From: G963663315 sp965204925
GTDB lineage: Bacteria; Pseudomonadota; Gammaproteobacteria; Arenicellales; Poriferihabitantaceae
DNA length: 64,000 nt
Assembly: GCA_965204925.1 (NCBI GenBank)
Contig: OZ242021.1
Coordinates: 434,001-498,000, forward strand
Reading direction: 5' to 3'
Positions 59,688-64,000 of the stretch are shown piece by piece (positions within the stretch are counted from its first letter, which is position 1; every line of letters begins with the position of its first letter). Both the position numbers and the translations under genes were made by a program. Under the pieces are notes generated by a model that was not told the DNA's origin, ran no database searches, and worked only from the letters and a program-made list of their open reading frames with translations.

Positions 59688-60717
59688 TAAAGACCGGAAA
59701 CTGGCAATCTACATGGAAGATAATCTGGACACGGATTATGGGAAAATGGGATTTGGCGTCATGCGCTACAGCCCCAATCCGGTCGTCTGTGCAATCGACT
59801 CGAGGCACAAGGGCAAAAAGGTCAGCGAGGTTTCTGCAATGCCCTTCGACTATCCGGTGGCCGGGTCGATTGCCGAGGCGGTCGGTATGGGCGCCGAAGC
59901 GCTCGTTCTGGGGACGGCTCCCTCAGGTGGACGGGTACCGCGGGAATGGGACTGTCCCATTTCCGAAGCGATAGAACGGGGCCTCTGTATTGTCAATGGA
60001 TTGCATGACAGCCTCAATGAGCGCTATGGCAGCCGTCTCCTGCCGGGGCAATGGATATGGGATGTAAGACAACCGCCTGCGGCCGTCCCCGATATTGCCA
60101 GCGCGCGCTGTGCGACGCTCGACAACAAGCGAGTCCTGATGGTAGGTACGGACATGGCCGTCGGTAAAATGACGGCCGGCCTGGAAATATACAAATGGCT
60201 CCGCGACCACCACCCCGGCCGCAAAACCGAATTTCTGGCTACCGGACAGATCGGCATCACCATTACCGGAAAGGGGATTCCACTGGACGCCTGCAAGGTG
60301 GATTATGCCTGCGGGGCAGTTGAAGCCATGACGCTGCAAGCAGAAGATGCCGACATCATCCTGATCGAGGGTCAGGGATCGATTCTCCATCCCGGCAGCG
60401 CTGCCACGTTGCCATTGATGAGAGGCAGTTGCGCCACCCATCTGGTCATGTGCCATCGCTCCCATATGACCCGCCTGCGCAACCCCCAATCGGTGAAAAT
60501 ACCGCCGCTGGGAGAATTTATCCGGCTGAACGAGGAATTGACATCCGTTTGCGGTTCCCTGACCCGGGCTGTAACAATCGGTGTCGCGCTCAATACCTCC
60601 ATGGTCAGTGAACGTGAAGCCCTGTCGCAAATAGCCGCCCTTGAGGATCAAACAGGCCTGCCGGTCACCGATACCGTTCGTTTCGGAGCGGAAAAACTCG
60701 CAAGCCGGCTGCTTTGA
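59680..60717 (+). CDS. dgcN: DUF1611 protein, DgcN-like (D-glutamate N-acetyltransferase)
   Basis: A 345-residue DUF1611 protein: an N-terminal domain ('MGFGVMRYSPNPVVCAID') and a C-terminal P-loop domain with 'VLMVGTDMAVGKMTAGLEIYKWL' region, 'FLATGQIGITITGKGIPLDA' region and 'IILIEGQGSILHPG'. DgcN is reported to acetylate D-glutamate as the first step before DgcA. The ATG of MLDKDRK is used; it overlaps the dgcA stop by 8 bp. If correct, acetyl-CoA from Pta would be a cosubstrate. Peptidoglycan recycling or peptide use are other possibilities. Confidence 0.8.
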   Translation: MLDKDRKLAIYMEDNLDTDYGKMGFGVMRYSPNPVVCAIDSRHKGKKVSEVSAMPFDYPVAGSIAEAVGMGAEALVLGTAPSGGRVPREWDCPISEAIERGLCIVNGLHDSLNERYGSRLLPGQWIWDVRQPPAAVPDIASARCATLDNKRVLMVGTDMAVGKMTAGLEIYKWLRDHHPGRKTEFLATGQIGITITGKGIPLDACKVDYACGAVEAMTLQAEDADIILIEGQGSILHPGSAATLPLMRGSCATHLVMCHRSHMTRLRNPQSVKIPPLGEFIRLNEELTSVCGSLTRAVTIGVALNTSMVSEREALSQIAALEDQTGLPVTDTVRFGAEKLASRLL

Positions 60718-60733
60718 GCTACTGCCGGGCGCA

Positions 60734-61678
60734 TCAATCCGGATCTTTTGCAGGCGCTGCCCTGCGCGGCGCCAGCCGTTTATCGAAAAACGCGACGATC
60801 AACCCTCCGCCAATGATAAACGCGCATCCGATGAATGAGATGACATCCGGCCAATCCCTCCACACCAAATAACCCGAAATCAGGGCGAACGGCAATGACG
60901 TATATTCGAAAGGCGCGATCACGGAAGCCTGCCCGATACGGTAGGCCTGTGACATAAAATAGGCGCCGAACGCTATGATGAATCCGCACAGCGCCAGTAA
61001 CTGCAAATCGGCAAAATCGGGCATTCTCCAGGCTCTCAACAAAAACCGGACGGTCGGGTTGTCGCTATTGCCGAAACGCCCATCACCAACGAGCAGTCCG
61101 ATCACGACACTTGCAAAGATGAAACAGATCTGGATATAGAACGTCATCGTACTGGCGCGGTCCTGCAAGCCCAGCTTTCTCGTGATCATCTGCATTCCAG
61201 CATACATTAATGCCGCCAGAATCGGTAACAGCGACGTCATGCGGAATATGTCCGTGCCCGGCCTCACCATGATCAATACCCCAATCAACCCGATCACGAT
61301 TGCAGTCCAACTGCTCGCCCTGACCTTTTCTCCGAGAATCGGCTGCGCCAACAGACAGATAAACAGCGGCGCGACAAAAAACAGCGCCACCGCCTCCGCG
61401 ATCGGCATGGCCGCCAGTCCCAGGAAAAAAAACATGTTGGCAAATACGAGAAACATTCCACGCAGGACATGCAACGCCGGGCGACGGGTCTTCAGCGCCT
61501 CGACGCCGCCGCCAAGGAAGATGAAAACCAGCACGACGAGAAGCGCAAAAAACGCGCGGAACAACATGATTTGATGGAGCGCATAATGGGGACTCAACCA
61601 TTTGATGATGGAATCACTGATCGTCAGAAAAACAAGCCCGCCCGCCAGGCACAGGATTGCTTTGATGTTTTCGGACAA
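60734..61678 (-). CDS. EamA-family (DMT superfamily) transporter
   Basis: A 314-residue inner-membrane protein with ten hydrophobic helices in two EamA repeats ('LCLAGGLVFLTISDSIIKWL' start, 'LAAMPIAEAVALFFVAPLFI' end of repeat 1, 'LPILAALMYAGMQMITRKL' and 'VIAPFEYTSLPFALISGYLVWRDWPD' region in repeat 2). Probably an exporter or importer of a small metabolite; substrate unknown. The start is TTG overlapping the stop region of glcB, so it is likely co-transcribed with glcB. It is convergent with dgcN. Confidence 0.9.
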   Translation of the reverse strand: MSENIKAILCLAGGLVFLTISDSIIKWLSPHYALHQIMLFRAFFALLVVLVFIFLGGGVEALKTRRPALHVLRGMFLVFANMFFFLGLAAMPIAEAVALFFVAPLFICLLAQPILGEKVRASSWTAIVIGLIGVLIMVRPGTDIFRMTSLLPILAALMYAGMQMITRKLGLQDRASTMTFYIQICFIFASVVIGLLVGDGRFGNSDNPTVRFLLRAWRMPDFADLQLLALCGFIIAFGAYFMSQAYRIGQASVIAPFEYTSLPFALISGYLVWRDWPDVISFIGCAFIIGGGLIVAFFDKRLAPRRAAPAKDPD

Positions 61679-61679
61679 C

Positions 61680-63863
61680 TCAGTCCTGACGCGCGCTCAA
61701 CGCGGATTTCATCTGCCTGCGACGAAAATGCAGCGCCGGTTCGGTATACCCATTGGGTGTTTCCCGGCCTTTGAACACCAGATCCAGAGCCGCCTGGAAT
61801 GCAATACTGCTGTCAAGGTCATCCGACATCGCAGTATAAGCCGGATCATGCGAATTTTGCCGATCCACCACTCCGGCCATTTTCCCGAATACCTGACGCA
61901 CCTGTTTTTCAGTGGTTACGCCGCAGTGCAACCAGTTGGCGATGTGCTGGCTGGAAATCCTCAATGTCGCCCGATCCTCCATCAACGCGGTGTCATGGAT
62001 ATCGGGAACCTTGGAGCAGCCGATACCCTGGTCGATCCAGCGTACCACGTATCCCAATATACCCTGGGCATTGTTTTCCAGCTCCCTGACTATTTCACTA
62101 TCATTGACAGTCCGGCTGCCGAGAACGGGAATGCTCAGGATATCATCCGGATTCGCGCGCAAACAGGTTTGCAACTGTTGTTGCCGGGCGCTGACATTGA
62201 CATAATGATAATGGAGCGCATGCAGGGTAGCTGCGGTCGGCGACGGCACCCAGGCCGTATTGGCGCCTGCTCTCGGATGCGCAATTTTCTGCTCCATCAT
62301 TTCCCTCATATTGTCCGGCGCGGCCCACATCCCCTTGCCGATCTGGCCATGGCCGGACATGCCGCACTCAAGCCCGACATCGACATTCCAGTCTTCGTAG
62401 GCCAATAACCAGGCGGACGATTTCATGTCGTTCTTGGGGATCACCGCCCCGGCTTCCATACAGGTATGGATTTCATCACCGGTTCGATCCAGAAAGCCGG
62501 TATTGATGAAAATCACCCGCTCCCGGGCTGCCCGGATACATTCCTTCAGATTAACGGTAGTACGACGCTCTTCGTCCATGATACCGATTTTCAGGGTATT
62601 GGCCGCAAGACCAAGCGCCTGTTCCACATATTCGAACAACTCGACTGCCGCGGCCACTTCCTCAGGACCGTGCATCTTGGGTTTGACGATATAGACGCTG
62701 CCCTTGCGGCTGTTTTTCAGTTCACCGGTTCCGATCAAGTCGTGCATGGCGCCCAGCGCGGTAACCATCGCATCCAGGAATGTCTCCGGTATTTCCTCTC
62801 CCCGGTACGTGACCGCGTCGGTATACATGTGCGTCCCCACATTACGCACCAGCATCATGCTGCGGCCGTGTACATGAAACGGGCTGCCATCCGCGGCAAT
62901 ATACCCGGGATCGGGATCGAGCGCCCTTTCCACCCGCCTGCCTCCCTTGCGGATATTGGCCGTAAGAGTTCCTTTCATCAGACCGGCCCAGTTACGATAA
63001 ACGCGGATTTTATCTTCAGCGTCAACCGCGGCGACAGAATCCTCACAGTCAATGATTGTCGTCAGGGCCGATTCAATCCTGACATCATAGATATTCGCCA
63101 GATCCCCTTTGCCGATAAAATAACCCTCGCCGATGCAGACATCAATATACAGATTATTGTGCCTGAACAGGATATTGTCAGGCGCTTCGGGAGCGCCGCG
63201 GTAGCCGGCAAAGCACTCCCGCCAGCCCAGACCGGTCTCGCTGCCATCGCCCATGACGACAATGAGTTTTCCCGATTCAACCCTGTACCTGACCGCATAG
63301 GCATGGCTGCCCGCCGCCAGGGGCACGACATCGTCGAGAAACTCCCGTACATAACGAATGACCCGGGCGCCCCGCACCGGATTGTATTTTGCCGTTTTTT
63401 TACAGCCATCCACTTCGAGAATAATGTCACTGCCATACAAGGCGTCATACAGGCTGTTCCAGCGCGCATTGGCGGCATTCAGGGCATAACGTGCATTATC
63501 CACCGGCACGACGAGTTGCGGACCGGCAATTTCACTGATCTCCTCATCGACATTTTCCGTGGTGACGGTAAAGGGTTCCCCTTGCAAAACGAGATAGCCG
63601 ATATCCTGCAAAAAGGCTTTATGCGCGGTGGCATCGGGCAAGGTCTTGCCGTTTCGGTAATATTCATCGATCTGGCGTTGCAGATCGTCGCGCTTGTCGA
63701 GAAGCGCCCTGTTCTTGCCGCCGAGCTCCTCAACGATTTTCGCCAGTCCACCCCAGAACCGCTCCGACTTCACCCCTGTTCCGGGCAGAATCTCGCCTTC
63801 CACCAGATTGTAAAGTCCCTCGTCTACGGCTAGTCCCTGAATATTGACCCGTTTGCCCATCAT
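61680..63863 (-). CDS. glcB: Malate synthase G
   Basis: Condenses glyoxylate with acetyl-CoA to malate. The 727-residue protein is the long monomeric G form. Landmarks: 'GYLVLQGEPFTVTTENVDEEI' region, 'TTIIDCEDSVAAVDAEDK' (Asp/Glu), 'MLVRNVGTHMYTDAV', 'RTTVNLKECIRAA', 'TGFLDRTGDEIHTCMEAGA' region and 'NTAWVPSPTAATLHALHYH'. AGGA precedes the ATG. No isocitrate lyase or glycolate oxidase gene is in the window, so the glyoxylate source is not visible. Confidence 0.97.
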   Translation of the reverse strand: MMGKRVNIQGLAVDEGLYNLVEGEILPGTGVKSERFWGGLAKIVEELGGKNRALLDKRDDLQRQIDEYYRNGKTLPDATAHKAFLQDIGYLVLQGEPFTVTTENVDEEISEIAGPQLVVPVDNARYALNAANARWNSLYDALYGSDIILEVDGCKKTAKYNPVRGARVIRYVREFLDDVVPLAAGSHAYAVRYRVESGKLIVVMGDGSETGLGWRECFAGYRGAPEAPDNILFRHNNLYIDVCIGEGYFIGKGDLANIYDVRIESALTTIIDCEDSVAAVDAEDKIRVYRNWAGLMKGTLTANIRKGGRRVERALDPDPGYIAADGSPFHVHGRSMMLVRNVGTHMYTDAVTYRGEEIPETFLDAMVTALGAMHDLIGTGELKNSRKGSVYIVKPKMHGPEEVAAAVELFEYVEQALGLAANTLKIGIMDEERRTTVNLKECIRAARERVIFINTGFLDRTGDEIHTCMEAGAVIPKNDMKSSAWLLAYEDWNVDVGLECGMSGHGQIGKGMWAAPDNMREMMEQKIAHPRAGANTAWVPSPTAATLHALHYHYVNVSARQQQLQTCLRANPDDILSIPVLGSRTVNDSEIVRELENNAQGILGYVVRWIDQGIGCSKVPDIHDTALMEDRATLRISSQHIANWLHCGVTTEKQVRQVFGKMAGVVDRQNSHDPAYTAMSDDLDSSIAFQAALDLVFKGRETPNGYTEPALHFRRRQMKSALSARQD

Positions 63864-63901
63864 GTAAATCCTGCCCCCCGGAGCGAAAAAACAAAGATCG
63901 A

Positions 63902-63929
63902 ACTATACCAATCTGATAATCAGGGTCAA
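63902..63929 (-). promoter_or_regulatory. Sigma70-type promoter of glcB with palindrome in the spacer
   Basis: On the minus strand TTGACC (63924-63929), a 16-bp spacer and TATAGT (63902-63907) lie about 40 bp before the glcB start. The spacer contains the perfect 11-bp palindrome CTGATAATCAG (63913-63923), placed where a repressor would block RNA polymerase. Nothing else of note is seen in 63930-64000. Confidence 0.6.
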
Positions 63930-64000
63930 CGCAATTTGCAAGTCCGGGCCCCTATTTCCAGGAGTGCGGCAAAGAAGCCTCTAAACTCGTCCAGACCACC

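Noticed and set aside
62466..63833. 455-codon open frame on the plus strand
   Set aside because: It lies wholly antisense to glcB, whose translation matches malate synthase G over its full length; the antisense product has no recognisable motifs.
1..64000. CRISPR arrays, rRNA, tRNA, complete IS elements, prophage
   Set aside because: Looked for repeats with unique spacers, cloverleaf-sized gaps, transposase motifs and phage genes; none seen. Nearly all sequence is taken up by recognised genes.

Overview
The window is a gene-dense stretch (roughly 55-60 % G+C by eye) of a gammaproteobacterial chromosome. That assignment rests on conserved gene orders: argS next to an FtsN-like SPOR protein; aroQ-accB-accC ... 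purH ... purD; zapA-6S RNA-fau; ygfB-pepP-ubiH-ubiI; and truA-trpF-accD-folC-dedD-cvpA-purF. Outer-membrane (waaA), aerobic haem (hemF) and ubiquinone genes point to a Gram-negative, aerobically respiring cell. The taurine-type (xsc-pta) and D-glutamate-type (dgcA-dgcN) genes would suit a marine or host-associated heterotroph or mixotroph, but that is inference.

Layout. 1-4.8 kb: hemX(partial)-hemD-hemC, SPOR protein, argS (all minus). 4.9-8.8 kb: a Fe(III) ABC importer with a Fur-like box in front. 8.8-12.1 kb: a methyltransferase, a lone RsxB-like ferredoxin coupled to nth, and an ArsS-type radical SAM protein. 12.2-23.3 kb: a long minus-strand block for lipid A-Kdo, haem, tRNA t6A, purine, fatty-acid and shikimate metabolism. 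23.4-28.0 kb: the main accessory region. It holds an overlapping pair that looks like two degenerate enzymes (a glycosidase-like barrel and a YciK-like SDR without its catalytic triad), the C-terminal stump of a multicopper oxidase, a GC-rich aromatic amino acid decarboxylase, and a hipB gene with three CGTAC elements exactly 50 bp apart followed by a truncated hipA/hipS-like gene. 28.0-39.2 kb: minus-strand housekeeping (rluB, scpBA, trpS, yciO, pcnB, bioY, phoH, miaB, ppiase, EVE, fau, 6S RNA, zapA). 39.3-45.6 kb: plus-strand pepP/ubiquinone genes, fur and a PfkB kinase. 45.6-52.9 kb: minus-strand purF-to-ybaB block. 53.0-64.0 kb: an SDR, a Nudix protein, the ald-xsc-pta-dgcA-dgcN run, an EamA transporter and malate synthase G.

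How they fit together. Xsc plus Pta would turn sulfoacetaldehyde into acetyl-CoA and sulfite. GlcB would condense acetyl-CoA with glyoxylate, and DgcN/DgcA would use acetyl-CoA to feed D-glutamate into N-acetyl-L-glutamate. Ald would regenerate pyruvate for a transaminase. Fur (44.2 kb) is the likely controller of the iron importer. BioY supplies biotin for AccB, whose partners accC and accD are also here. Several textbook neighbours are missing from their usual slots (prmA, dusB, fis, ybeY, dnaX).

Limits: everything was read by eye from sequence and family knowledge. Start codons are uncertain for several genes (noted individually). No tRNA, rRNA, CRISPR array, complete IS element or convincing intrinsic terminator was seen.
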